Counted from the stretch's first letter, positions 29,117-37,445 are shown. The stretch is DNA of 64,000 bases from Chryseobacterium edaphi (GCF_025628985.1 NZ_JAOTEM010000002.1:778678-842677); one strand, 5' to 3'. The notes: generated from the sequence alone by a model not told the origin. Program-made: numbers and translations.

Positions 29117-30403
29117 ATGTCAGACAACAAAGTTATATTGAATTATGACGGTAATTCGTATGAATATCCTATCGTAGATAGTACAATCGGAGACAGAGGA
29201 ATAGATATTTCAAAATTAAGAGACCAAACGGGTCTTATTACCTTAGACTTAGGATACAAAAATACAGGTGCTACATTAAGTGACATCACTTATCTTGATG
29301 GTGACCAGGGAGAATTATTCTACAGAGGTTATCCTATCGAGCAAATCGCTGAAAAGTCAAATTTTACAGAAGTAATGTACCTTTTGTTACACGGTGAATT
29401 GCCTACAAAAGAACAATTTGAAACCTTCAACGGTAACATCAAAAAATATAACTTCGTAGCAGAGGAGATGAAAAAAATCATCGATGCTTTCCCTCGTTCT
29501 GCTCATCCTATGGGAGTTTTATCTACTCTTACTTCTGCTTTAACTGCTTTCAACCCTAAAGCGGTTAACGTACAATCAAAAGAAGAAATGGATCTTGCTG
29601 CAGAATTGTTGATTGCTAAATTTGCTCACCTTGCAGCGTGGACGTACAGAAAAACTTTAGGTTTACCATTAAACCACGGAGACAACAGTCTGAACTATGT
29701 AGAAAACTTCTACAAAATGGCATTCAGATTACCAAATGAAGAATTTGAAATCAATCCTGTGGTAACTGCTGCTTTAGATAAATTATTAATTCTTCACGCT
29801 GATCACGAGCAAAACTGTTCTACATCTACTGTAAGAATGGTAGGTTCTGCTCACACAGGTCTTTTTGCTTCAGTTTCTGCCGGTATTTCTGCACTTTGGG
29901 GTCCACTTCACGGTGGTGCAAACCAGGCAGTTATCGAAATGCTTGAATTGATTGAAAAAGATGGTGGTGACGTAAACAAGTGGGTAGCTAAAGCAAAAGA
30001 TAAGAACGACAGCTTCCGTTTGATGGGATTCGGACACAGAGTATACAAGAACTTCGATCCGAGAGCAAAAATCATCAAAAAAGCTGCTGACGATTTATTG
30101 GCTGCTTTAGGAATTGAAGATAAAGCTCTTGATATTGCAATGCAATTAGAAAAAGTAGCTCTAGAAGACGAATACTTCATCGAAAGAAAATTATATCCAA
30201 ACGTAGACTTCTATTCTGGAATCATCTACAGAGCATTAGGAATCCCTACAGAAATGTTTACCGTAATGTTCGCATTAGGAAGACTTCCGGGATGGATCGC
30301 TCAATGGAAAGAAATGAGATTGAAAGGAGACCCAATCGGAAGACCAAGACAGGTTTACCAAGGTGCTCAAAAAAGAGATTACATCGATATTTCAAACAGA
30401 TAA
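29117..30403 (+). CDS. gltA: Citrate synthase
   Basis: 428 residues, the type II hexameric length. It condenses oxaloacetate and acetyl-CoA at the entry to the TCA cycle. Catalytic parts are visible: HADHEQNCSTSTVR near 225, WGPLHGGANQAVIEML with the active-site His near 260, GFGHRVYKNFDPRA near 300 and the late Asp in NVDFYSGII. It is preceded and followed by terminators, so it is probably a single-gene unit. Confidence 0.98.
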   Translation: MSDNKVILNYDGNSYEYPIVDSTIGDRGIDISKLRDQTGLITLDLGYKNTGATLSDITYLDGDQGELFYRGYPIEQIAEKSNFTEVMYLLLHGELPTKEQFETFNGNIKKYNFVAEEMKKIIDAFPRSAHPMGVLSTLTSALTAFNPKAVNVQSKEEMDLAAELLIAKFAHLAAWTYRKTLGLPLNHGDNSLNYVENFYKMAFRLPNEEFEINPVVTAALDKLLILHADHEQNCSTSTVRMVGSAHTGLFASVSAGISALWGPLHGGANQAVIEMLELIEKDGGDVNKWVAKAKDKNDSFRLMGFGHRVYKNFDPRAKIIKKAADDLLAALGIEDKALDIAMQLEKVALEDEYFIERKLYPNVDFYSGIIYRALGIPTEMFTVMFALGRLPGWIAQWKEMRLKGDPIGRPRQVYQGAQKRDYIDISNR

Positions 30404-30425
30404 TATTGGTTTCTCGTATACATTT

Positions 30426-30457
30426 AAAATCCCAAAGTTTTGCTTTGGGATTTTTTT
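30426..30457 (+). terminator. Terminator after gltA
   Basis: AAAATCCCAAAG (30426-30437) and CTTTGGGATTTT (30443-30454) form a 12-bp perfect stem with a 5-base loop and a T7 tail. Confidence 0.93.
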
Positions 30458-30585
30458 GTAACAACTATTTAATATAAAATTCAGGAATATCTGTTTTCTT
30501 CAATTATAAAATTATCATTTCCTTTCGCAAAATTTGATAAAACAAAAACTTATCATCACTCCAACCCTAAAATCCTCCAACCCAA

Positions 30586-30906
30586 TTAAACCTCACTTGC
30601 AAACCACTTCTTCCATTGCGCAACGGTATTCCGGCTTAGTCTGTATTTTAAAGAAATAAAACTGTTTGAAAGTTCATTTTCTTTTTGATATTTTAAAATT
30701 CTCAAAATACTTTTTTTATCGTAGCATTTCAGTCTTTGGTTGGACGGTATTGGTGATTGGCTGTTGTAGATAAAATCATTGATCTGAATAATATCGAGAT
30801 GAGTAGGTTCTTTTTTTGAAAGAAAATTTTTGATCTCTCTTGTATTCAGTTTATCCGGGAATTTGTCAATGATAAGATCATTGTATATATTGATGTAATC
30901 TGGCAT
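30586..30906 (-). CDS. Small HTH protein, transposase-like DNA-binding fold
   Basis: 106 residues. The C-terminal third (ILRILKYQKENELSN to LSRNTVAQWKKWF) is a helix-turn-helix of the kind used by IS3-type transposase OrfA and related regulators. No transposase catalytic domain or terminal inverted repeats surround it, so I do not call an insertion sequence. Similar small proteins are, from memory, frequent in Chryseobacterium. It is the last of three leftward genes, six bases after the 145-residue membrane gene. Confidence 0.75.
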   Translation of the reverse strand: MPDYINIYNDLIIDKFPDKLNTREIKNFLSKKEPTHLDIIQINDFIYNSQSPIPSNQRLKCYDKKSILRILKYQKENELSNSFISLKYRLSRNTVAQWKKWFASEV

Positions 30907-30912
30907 TTTAAT

Positions 30913-31350
30913 TTAACAATTTTTAAAATTATTTTGAATTTTTTGAAGGTCGGTGTGTTTTATATGATTAATAGGGAAGTGTATTTTGCTGAATTTCTGA
31001 TCGTCTCTTCGGAAGATAATGATCAGATAATTGTACCAGAATGATTTTTTTATATATAATTTATTGATCTTATAAAGCGGCATTTCAATCTGATTTTGCT
31101 GTTTCTGGGTATGGAAGAGACTGTATCTTTTAAGCGAAAGCACCTCTCCGGAATTTTCGTACTCAATGTATTTGAGACGGAATATTCTTAAAATATTATA
31201 GATGAGTAGTAAATAACCAATGTATTGAATCTTCCTGAATATTTCCGGCTGAAAAAATAGTAGTCCTGCGAGCAAAGAAATTATTACTATTGTGATGCAC
31301 ATATGAATAACAAATAGAAATCTGATGATGCTTTTATTATTGATTTTCAT
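30913..31350 (-). CDS. Small membrane protein, PH-like domain
   Basis: 145 residues. Two hydrophobic helices (about 9-31 and 37-56) are followed by a beta-rich cytoplasmic tail (YIEYENSGEVLSLKRYSLF; LIIIFRRDDQKFSKIHF) that resembles bacterial PH-like domains. The specific function is unknown. Its ATG lies inside the end of the ancestral reading frame of the HTH gene upstream, which indicates former translational coupling. Confidence 0.7.
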   Translation of the reverse strand: MKINNKSIIRFLFVIHMCITIVIISLLAGLLFFQPEIFRKIQYIGYLLLIYNILRIFRLKYIEYENSGEVLSLKRYSLFHTQKQQNQIEMPLYKINKLYIKKSFWYNYLIIIFRRDDQKFSKIHFPINHIKHTDLQKIQNNFKNC

Positions 31351-31795
31351 AAGACAGATCGGTATTACGTTTTTTAAGCCATTTGTAGAGTGTTGTTTTT
31401 GGTATCTTTTACCTTTCCAATACTTCAGGGATGCTCTTTTTTTGTTTGGTAATGAGTTCCAGAAGATAGTCGATCACTTCCTGTGTGTAGATGTTTTTCT
31501 TGAATGCAGGAAGTTCAGATGGAGGCATATTCGGGTTTTTGCATGGCGGTGAATACAGAATGAGATGTCCTGTGTAGATTCTGAAAAAATCATAATTCAG
31601 CAGTTTACACCATCTGAGCAGATCTGAAGTCGCAATATCTTCACTTTCATAAAACTTTATTATATCTTCTTCTCTTAGATCAAAAAAATTGCAGATCCTG
31701 TTGATGTCAATTTTATTTTCGATTACTTTAAGGTGGATGTAATGCCCGATGTGAATGTCTTTCAGGCTTTTATCAACAATATACTTTTCTTTCAT
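31337..31795 (-). pseudogene. HTH protein gene interrupted by an in-frame TAA
   Basis: The open part (31409-31795, 128 residues) begins MKEKYIVDKSLKDIHIGHYI. It contains a Cro/XRE-like N-terminal half (DINRICNFFDLREEDIIKFY; WCKLLNYDFFRIY) and ends ...KSIPEVLER at a TAA (31411-31409). The same frame then continues as KIPKTTLYKWLKKRNTDLSY-ENQ to a TAA at 31339-31337. This is exactly the second HTH expected for the family, where from memory a Tyr stands at the stop position. The extended frame overlaps the next gene by 14 bases. One base change (TAT or TAC to TAA), a base-call error, or read-through would explain it. Confidence 0.7.
31409..31795 (-). CDS. Open portion of the interrupted HTH gene
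   Basis: This is the 128-residue product if translation stops at the TAA. It keeps the N-terminal XRE-like region and the VIDYLLELITKQKKSIPEVL helix but loses the recognition helix of the C-terminal HTH (IPKTTLYKWLKK). A truncated protein might still be made. Confidence 0.65.
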   Translation of the reverse strand: MKEKYIVDKSLKDIHIGHYIHLKVIENKIDINRICNFFDLREEDIIKFYESEDIATSDLLRWCKLLNYDFFRIYTGHLILYSPPCKNPNMPPSELPAFKKNIYTQEVIDYLLELITKQKKSIPEVLER

Positions 31796-31836
31796 AATTG
31801 ATGACTTTATTTAATGATGATGAATGATTGAGAGAT

Positions 31837-31880
31837 AAAAAATAACAAGCCATTGACTTTTTGAGAAAACAGCTTGTTAT
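31837..31880 (-). terminator. Leftward terminator upstream of HTH gene
   Basis: ATAACAAGC (31842-31850) and GCTTGTTAT (31872-31880) form a 9-bp perfect stem. On the minus strand it is followed by T6. Confidence 0.65.
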
Positions 31881-31953
31881 GAAAAAAAAATAAACGAATT
31901 TTTGAATTTTTTCTCTCACTATTTGTGTTCTTGTATCTTTATTGTCCTGGGAT

Positions 31954-31986
31954 AAAACTTCGGCCGTGAAAAATTCTTGGCCGAAG
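31954..31986 (-). terminator. Leftward GC-rich terminator downstream of DUF4870 gene
   Basis: CTTCGGCC (31958-31965) and GGCCGAAG (31979-31986) form an 8-bp perfect stem. On the minus strand it is followed by TTTTATC. Confidence 0.7.
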
Positions 31987-32012
31987 AAATGATGAAAAAA
32001 AATCGACAGAAC

Positions 32013-32132
32013 ATAATTATTTGTTATAGCCGGAATAAGATCGCTTCTCTTTTCTGCCGCCAATTAAAACACAAATAATTAAAAAATATCTATTTTGAAT
32101 TAGATTAAGAATGGCTATAACGCTGTAATTAT
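32013..32132. repeat. Imperfect inverted repeat around the 3' end of the DUF4870 gene
   Basis: The left arm 32013-32031 ends GTTATAGCC; the right arm 32113-32132 begins GGCTATAAC. The inner 9 bp are perfect, and an outer ATAATTA/TAATTAT block matches after a short mismatch. The arms are about 80 bases apart and the right arm covers the gene's stop codon. Confidence 0.5.
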
Positions 32133-32461
32133 TTTTGTGAAATAAAGGAAAACTTTCCTTCAAACAAACCTCCGATAATCGGGAGTACTGTATTCTTTTC
32201 AATTGCTGCGTTGATGATTCCTACAATCATAAGAATGAAAAAAAGAATATTGACAAGAGACAATAGTCCCAGTGCCGGTACTACAGATGCAATAGCCGAA
32301 ACTGCAATACCCACAACAAAGCTGATAATAGATAAACCCAGACCTTGCTGAAGATGAGTGAGAAGCATAGGATTTTTTCTCTCTTCTTTTGAACTGAAAT
32401 AAGCAAGCAGCCAACCGATAATGGTGATGTAGCTGACAATTGATAATGTTTTTTGATTCAT
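32129..32461 (-). CDS. DUF4870 family membrane protein
   Basis: 110 residues with three membrane segments (TLSIVSYITIIGWLLAYF; LGLSIISFVVGIAVSAI; LGLLSLVNILFFILMIVGII). The spacing, with EERKNPMLLTHLQQGLGLS between helices 1 and 2, matches the DUF4870/Tic20-like family of small membrane proteins with no defined function. It appears monocistronic. Confidence 0.82.
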   Translation of the reverse strand: MNQKTLSIVSYITIIGWLLAYFSSKEERKNPMLLTHLQQGLGLSIISFVVGIAVSAIASVVPALGLLSLVNILFFILMIVGIINAAIEKNTVLPIIGGLFEGKFSFISQK

Positions 32462-32604
32462 AATTTTTATATTTAAAATGTGTTTTTTTTAGTTTCAACC
32501 TGCTTCGTGTCAGTTCCATACGGGAAGACAAAGGGGGATTCCTGCTTTGTGTGAATTTCCTATGAAAACAGATTTTGTAATTAACCTATCGCTATTTTTT
32601 TTAA

Positions 32605-32657
32605 AAAACCTCCGGTTTTGAAGATTGTACAATACATAGTATGACACCGGAGGTTTT
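32605..32657 (-). terminator. Leftward terminator after the giant repeat-protein gene
   Basis: AAAACCTCCGGT (32605-32616) and ACCGGAGGTTTT (32646-32657) form a 12-bp perfect stem with a long loop. On the minus strand it runs into T6. Confidence 0.75.
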
Positions 32658-32730
32658 ACACAAACATCTAAAAAAACTTATAGTGATAAACTATATTGTC
32701 TGAACTTCTGCATCTTATCAGCAGAATGTT

Positions 32731-35211
32731 TTACTGAACTGAAATAATGACCCATGCAGCACCCGTGCTCTGTACAACAAAAGATCTTCCTCCTGCGCTT
32801 GCATTAAGACCATACGATGTAAAATTAGAACCGTTTTGTCTGAAGTTACCCGTAATTGTAATATTACCTGCTGTGTCATTTATGATATTATAGATACGCC
32901 CTATGTTGTTAGAATCTGCTGCAGGAAGTAAGGCATCACCTTGCGCCAGAACTGTATAATCTGTTGCGCTTAAAGTTTGTCCTGCTGGAAGCGATCTGAT
33001 GTTTGCCGATACCGAACCCGCAATTTGTAATGTTGAGTTGGGTGTACTTGATCCGATACCCACATTACCCAAACTCTTGATACGCATTTTTTCTTCGACG
33101 CTTCCTTCTCCAGTATTAAAAGTAAAGAACCCGGATCCTCCAGCAGAAGTAAGCTGAAACTCGTTACTTTCTGTTGCGGATTTGTAACCTACATGAGAAA
33201 CTCCGTTTCCGTCATTGGCACGTCTGAATGTGATTGCTCCTGACTGATTTTGTTTCCCGACAATGATCTGTCCGGAATTATCTCCTGGTCGGTCGTGCAT
33301 TATACCTACAGGATTTGAAGGACTGGAAGTTCCTACACCTAAAAATCCTTCTAAATAGTTTTTCTTTGTAGCACCTAAAAGATAAAGACCATATTTATTT
33401 GTGATAGGATTAGTCGGGTTAATATCTGTTGCATAAAAATCATAATAGTTTGTAATTGTACCAGAATATGTAGGAAGAATACTATTTGTAATGTTGGTTC
33501 CAAACAGGTTGGTTATACTCGCGCTCGAAGATTGCAATGTAGAACCTGCTCTGATCGAAGCTGCATTAGTAATTGTTCCTGTTTGTGTAGCATAAACATT
33601 TAATGAACCAGAAATAGCGAAAAGATTAGCTAAACTAGATGATGTTTGTGCATGAACTGCACCTTGCAAACCAAGAGTAGTTGTGGATTTTGCACTTCCT
33701 TGTATATATGCTGAACCACGACCTCCGTAAACTTGTGTTGCTAATCCAGAACCTAAATGATAAGCATTAAAAGTTCCACCTCTTAATTGTCCTATAGCAA
33801 TACTGTTAGTGGTTTCTGTACTGGCAAAAGCTTCCATTGCACCAAACGTCTGCCCTGCTCTTGTTTCGGTTGCATCTAAAACCAATCTTTGATCTGAAGC
33901 GGTGTAAGCAGGATAAGCCGAATCTACAGTTGCTATATTATTTGATCTTGTAAAATGCGTATTATAACTGTTCTTCCCTGTTTTATAATCTAATGAACTA
34001 ATTGCACCTGTAGCAGCATCAAAATCTTGTACTGTTGTTCCTGTTTTATCAAATTGTTTAAAACCTTTATCTGTGTAAGAAATATTATCTTTTAGCGCTG
34101 TGTAAATTAAATCTACGCTGTTATTTGCATCATTATTTACCCATGCATCGTTGGTTATATCTAATCCGTTTAAATTTGCTGCTGTTCTAGTCAAAACACC
34201 ATTTGCGTCAACGGTAACGATATTATCTGTTGCAGAACCTGCTGCTAAACCTTCAAAACGAACAGGATTTGTGGTTGCTTTTACATGTAAAGAATTTGTG
34301 GGCGCAGAAGTATTAATACCAATATTTCCTGCCGGAGCTGCCAAAGTTCCGGTCATTCCTGCTCCGAAGATGGTGTTTCCGATGTTCATCTGATTGCTGC
34401 CAGTGTTGGAAGCTAATTGTACCTGACTCCCAATTGCTATATTCTTATCTCCAGCTGTCAATGCTGAAGCTGCACTACGACCAAGTGCAACGTTATCGCT
34501 ACCTGTAGTATTATAATACAATGCCTGTAAACCTAATGCTGTATTAAAATTTCCTGTTGTATTACTAATTGTACTTTGGTATCCTATTGCGGTATTATAA
34601 GAACCTTTTGAGTTATGTGTTAATGAGCCTAAACCCATTGCTGTATTATCGGCTCCAGAAGTATTTCCAGTCAATGAACCACTACCGACAGCAGTATTAT
34701 TGAATGCTGTATTTAATGTCAATGCATTATTACCGATAGCTGTATTGCCTCTTCCAACAAGATTGACTTTCAAAGCTTGATAACCTATAGCAGTATTTAG
34801 GCTTCCGTCTGCATTTAAGTTTAAAGCTTCGTAACCCAGAGAGGTATTTTGATAACCGGTTGTCATTGCAGCCGATGCTGTATAACCTAAAGAGGTGTTG
34901 TTTTTTGCAGGATCTATATAACCAGACTGCAAATTATTTACTTTAAATATTAAACCGGCATTATCTGTTGTTCCCACAAAGTTGGTTCCTGGAGTAGTTC
35001 CTGCATTTCCTGTTAATCCCCAGTTATTTGCAAGACCAGAAGCTGCCAATGTTGATTTTGTAAGCACACCATTAGAATTTACTGTTAAGATGTTGTCTGT
35101 TGCTGCTCCTGTTGATAAATCTCCAAAACGTACTTTTACCTGCGTTGGTGTAGATAGAATAATTGGATGTTGCTCCCTGGTTAATATCTTCAAAGTACAA
35201 ACCGTAAGCAT
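32731..35211 (-). CDS. Fragment 3 of giant repeat protein (C-terminal part)
   Basis: 826 codons as an open frame, but the true frame probably enters near 35135 from fragment 2, so the first 26 or so residues are not native. It contains the N-T-A-x-G repeat block, a second copy of the ATT-x-PVRFEGL and TNDAWVNN module already seen in fragment 2, VGTSSP and VGIGSSTP units, and an end domain (TDYTVLAQGDALLPAADSNN ... AAWVIISVQ). Confidence 0.7.
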   Translation of the reverse strand: MLTVCTLKILTREQHPIILSTPTQVKVRFGDLSTGAATDNILTVNSNGVLTKSTLAASGLANNWGLTGNAGTTPGTNFVGTTDNAGLIFKVNNLQSGYIDPAKNNTSLGYTASAAMTTGYQNTSLGYEALNLNADGSLNTAIGYQALKVNLVGRGNTAIGNNALTLNTAFNNTAVGSGSLTGNTSGADNTAMGLGSLTHNSKGSYNTAIGYQSTISNTTGNFNTALGLQALYYNTTGSDNVALGRSAASALTAGDKNIAIGSQVQLASNTGSNQMNIGNTIFGAGMTGTLAAPAGNIGINTSAPTNSLHVKATTNPVRFEGLAAGSATDNIVTVDANGVLTRTAANLNGLDITNDAWVNNDANNSVDLIYTALKDNISYTDKGFKQFDKTGTTVQDFDAATGAISSLDYKTGKNSYNTHFTRSNNIATVDSAYPAYTASDQRLVLDATETRAGQTFGAMEAFASTETTNSIAIGQLRGGTFNAYHLGSGLATQVYGGRGSAYIQGSAKSTTTLGLQGAVHAQTSSSLANLFAISGSLNVYATQTGTITNAASIRAGSTLQSSSASITNLFGTNITNSILPTYSGTITNYYDFYATDINPTNPITNKYGLYLLGATKKNYLEGFLGVGTSSPSNPVGIMHDRPGDNSGQIIVGKQNQSGAITFRRANDGNGVSHVGYKSATESNEFQLTSAGGSGFFTFNTGEGSVEEKMRIKSLGNVGIGSSTPNSTLQIAGSVSANIRSLPAGQTLSATDYTVLAQGDALLPAADSNNIGRIYNIINDTAGNITITGNFRQNGSNFTSYGLNASAGGRSFVVQSTGAAWVIISVQ
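34416..34899 (-). repeat. Tandem head-type repeats in the giant protein
   Basis: About eight degenerate units of roughly 23 residues begin with N-T-A-x-G (NTAIGYQAL, NTAIGNNAL, NTAVGSGSL, NTAMGLGSL, NTALGLQAL, NVALGRSAA). They resemble the left-handed beta-roll heads of trimeric adhesins. Confidence 0.75.
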
Positions 35212-35956
35212 TGGTCAGTGTAGAACCCGCAACTTTGGTTTGTGTACCATAATAGTTATAAGCATTTGTAGTTGTTCCTGTCTGGATCTGTACCATACTT
35301 TTATTAGAAATAGCATTGGTAACCGTACCTGTACCGCCAATTCGGGCTAAACTTTGTACCGCTTCCAAATTGGTCACATTGCTTCCGCTATTCGTTGAAG
35401 CTCTTCCAACTAATCCGTTAAGATTGGTAACATTTCCTGAACCGCTTAGCTGATTGTCTGATACAAAACCTCTTATAAAGGCATAATTGCTGGTGTTTCC
35501 TGGTAAAGTACTTATTCCATGTAATGTTTCAGTAATATTTGAGTTTGGTGAATAGCCGTTTGCAATGGATGATGTTGCATTGTTAATATACATTGATTTT
35601 CCAGAAGCAACTGTAGGCAAAATATCTGATGAAGTGCCTCTTACATTGTATAAATTATTTCCATTACTTTGATAGAAAGTTAATTGATCCTGATAATTTC
35701 CTTGCAACAAAGCACCTTTGTCATTTACGGCAACTCCTGTATTTGCGTCTCTTGCCGTTGTTCCGTCAGATTTAGTTCCTAATTCTACTCTTGTATTGGC
35801 AGAATTATTTACCCATGCATCATTTGTAAGATCTACCCCAAAAGTGAGCGGAGAAATTTTCTTTAAAACGCCACTTGCATCAACAGTTACCACATTGTCT
35901 GTAGCAGAACCGGCTGTCAAACCTTCAAAACGAACAGGATCGGTTGTCGCTTTCAC
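35072..35956 (-). CDS. Fragment 2 of giant repeat protein
   Basis: 294 codons. It opens at MKATTDPVRFEGL, continuing the broken ...GIGTAP of fragment 1, and reads through LTNDAWVNNSANTRVE and TNAYGLYFEDINQG to ATSNYSIYTNAGK, after which the frame goes wrong because of the extra A. It would not be translated on its own with a signal peptide. Confidence 0.65.
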   Translation of the reverse strand: MKATTDPVRFEGLTAGSATDNVVTVDASGVLKKISPLTFGVDLTNDAWVNNSANTRVELGTKSDGTTARDANTGVAVNDKGALLQGNYQDQLTFYQSNGNNLYNVRGTSSDILPTVASGKSMYINNATSSIANGYSPNSNITETLHGISTLPGNTSNYAFIRGFVSDNQLSGSGNVTNLNGLVGRASTNSGSNVTNLEAVQSLARIGGTGTVTNAISNKSMVQIQTGTTTNAYNYYGTQTKVAGSTLTNAYGLYFEDINQGATSNYSIYTNAGKSTFWRFINRSSNRQHLNSKF

Positions 35957-37050
35957 GTGAAGCTGATTGGTGGGAGCTGTAAGGGAGCTGTTCCTATTCC
36001 TACTTTTCCGTTAAAATAGTTAGACCAGTCATTGGCAATATATACACCGTATTTATTGGTAATAGTTCCGGTATTTCCGTTGGGAGTTCCCATATAGTAG
36101 CCAAAATAATCAGTAATACTTCCGGCTCCCTGATTGTTTGGTGTTAAATTAATTCCGTAAAATCTTGACGTTGGTCCTACCGATCCGTTACCATTTCCTG
36201 CAAGAATATTTAATCCTGAGATAACGGCAATCGTTCCTGTTCCGTCAGTATTTCCGATATGTGGTGCACGGTAAGCAAAAATAGAAGCTCCCGAAACATC
36301 GCCACCCGGTTTTGTCGCACCATTATCGGCTGAAAGGGATATTGCTGTACTTAAAGATCTTAACGAACCTGTACTTGGTGTACCCGCTTTTACTCTTACA
36401 TCAAATCTGTTGGCAATACCAAATCCCGGTTGTGGATTGGTTGGATCACCTGTGAAATTTGAAATATCGTCACTGTAAAAGTCAGTTCGTACTCCTGCAA
36501 AACCGTTGCTCATATTCATATTATATGCTTGAGCAGAATCTCCAATCACAACACCACCATGATTATTGATGTGCATTCTGTACTTTCCGTTGGTCTTGAA
36601 CATCAGGTCTGTATTATCATTCGTCCCGATATAGTTGGTTCCTCTTGTCGTTCCTGAGTTTCCTAAAGTTTTCCAAGCCTCATTATTTGTTGAGCCTTTG
36701 ACGCTTTGCCAAACCAAACCATCAAAATAATAATATCCCGCTGTTGTAATATTGACTCTTTGAGTCAGGGTATCGCCACCTAAAACATCAGTAATATATA
36801 CCAATGCTCCTTTTTGATCTGTACCATATAATGCGTTTCCTTTGGCAGTAAGTTCTGCTCTGGTCAAACGTGGCGCCTGAAAACCGGTAACATCTGTGTT
36901 CAAGGAATTTCCTGAGGTATCGCTTTTGCCTCGCACATCCATTGATGTTTTTGGATCGCTAGTGTTAATCCCAACTCGTCCCTCTTGCGCCATGGCAATA
37001 CCACAAAAACTTACCAGCATAATCGCTGAAATAATTGTTTTTTTCATCAT
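35953..37050 (-). CDS. Fragment 1 of giant repeat protein (N-terminal part)
   Basis: 365 codons. It has a signal peptide (MMKKTIISAIMLVSFCGIAMA) followed by QEGRVGINTSDPKTSMDVRG, a typical start of Flavobacteriia fibre-like surface proteins. It ends with NGKVGIGTAP and then about nine nonsense residues created by the 11-bp duplication. If expressed alone it would be a truncated exported protein. Confidence 0.75.
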   Translation of the reverse strand: MMKKTIISAIMLVSFCGIAMAQEGRVGINTSDPKTSMDVRGKSDTSGNSLNTDVTGFQAPRLTRAELTAKGNALYGTDQKGALVYITDVLGGDTLTQRVNITTAGYYYFDGLVWQSVKGSTNNEAWKTLGNSGTTRGTNYIGTNDNTDLMFKTNGKYRMHINNHGGVVIGDSAQAYNMNMSNGFAGVRTDFYSDDISNFTGDPTNPQPGFGIANRFDVRVKAGTPSTGSLRSLSTAISLSADNGATKPGGDVSGASIFAYRAPHIGNTDGTGTIAVISGLNILAGNGNGSVGPTSRFYGINLTPNNQGAGSITDYFGYYMGTPNGNTGTITNKYGVYIANDWSNYFNGKVGIGTAPLQLPPISFT

Positions 37051-37315
37051 TTAGTTTTTTAAAAATTATTGTTCTGTCGTTGACTTCTTCTGAATGTAAG
37101 TGCTGAGATCATTTTTGATTGTACAAAATATATTATTACATGCACAAAAAAATGAGTAGCTAAAAGCCCAGTTTTCTACATCAGAAAGACTAAAAATTGT
37201 TTCGATGCAAAATTTCATATTTTTTTAATGAAACAAAATAATTGAATAAGTCCATTGATAAATTGAGTAGTTGTTTTTGGTACTAAATTGATTTTCAATT
37301 GTTTTTGAATTTAAA

Positions 37316-37354
37316 TTTTACGAATTAACTTATCGATTTTACGAATTAACTTAT
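37316..37354 (+). repeat. Two 18-bp direct repeats, 21-bp period
   Basis: TTTTACGAATTAACTTAT occurs at 37316-37333 and again at 37337-37354 without mismatch. A 21-bp period is two helical turns, which places both copies on the same DNA face, as expected for a dimeric AraC-type operator. Confidence 0.75.
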
Positions 37355-37437
37355 TGTTTCTAAGTATTTGTCATTCTACTAACATGAATTTACTGCAAAA
37401 CATAACCATTTGATTTTTTAATACTTAAACGATTTTA

Positions 37438-37445
37438 TATATTTG
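37438..37445 (+). promoter_or_regulatory. TAnnTTTG box before the AraC-type regulator
   Basis: TATATTTG followed by TGCCCG. The nearest upstream TTG gives a spacing of about 25, longer than ideal, as for a promoter needing an activator. Confidence 0.45.

Larger units (their letters stand above)
31796..32128. other. Gene-free stretch with two leftward terminators
   Basis: These 333 bases hold no convincing gene; a 96-codon open frame here has no coding character. They contain two leftward terminators and most of an imperfect inverted repeat, and probably the promoter of the HTH gene. Confidence 0.6.
32731..37050 (-). pseudogene. Giant exported repeat protein broken by two frameshifts
   Basis: Three consecutive minus-strand frames join into one protein of about 1,400 residues. 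Break 1: GGGAGCTGT is repeated at 35972-35980 and 35983-35991 (period 11 bp). Removing one copy restores a continuous frame reading GIGTAPTNQLHVKATTDP. Break 2: the run TTTT at 35134-35137 (AAAA on the coding strand) has one base too many; with three, the frame reads TNAGKVRFGDLSTGAATDN. The product starts with a signal peptide, has repeated VGIGT...P and TNKYGLY segments, and a series of about 23-residue N-T-A-x-G repeats. It resembles bacterial head-repeat adhesins or tail-fibre-like proteins. I see no T9SS C-terminal sorting domain. Confidence 0.8.

Noticed and set aside
30586..31795. Insertion sequence, suggested by two transposase-like HTH proteins
   Set aside because: There is no catalytic DDE or tyrosine domain, no terminal inverted repeats and no target duplication. 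The genes look like a host operon of regulators.
31773..32063. 96-codon open frame on the minus strand between the HTH and DUF4870 genes
   Set aside because: It spans two terminators and overlaps the HTH gene start. Its composition is not protein-like and no start signal precedes it.
32199..32531. Alternative 110-codon frame over the DUF4870 gene
   Set aside because: It is out of frame with the clear three-helix membrane protein and rich in rare residue combinations.
34982..35350. Plus-strand open frames across the giant repeat protein
   Set aside because: They are antisense to a repetitive coding sequence; the open length is a by-product of the biased repeats.
37316..37354. Direct repeats as the start of a CRISPR array or a plasmid-type iteron origin
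   Set aside because: There are only two copies with a 3-base spacer, and no cas or replication genes are nearby.
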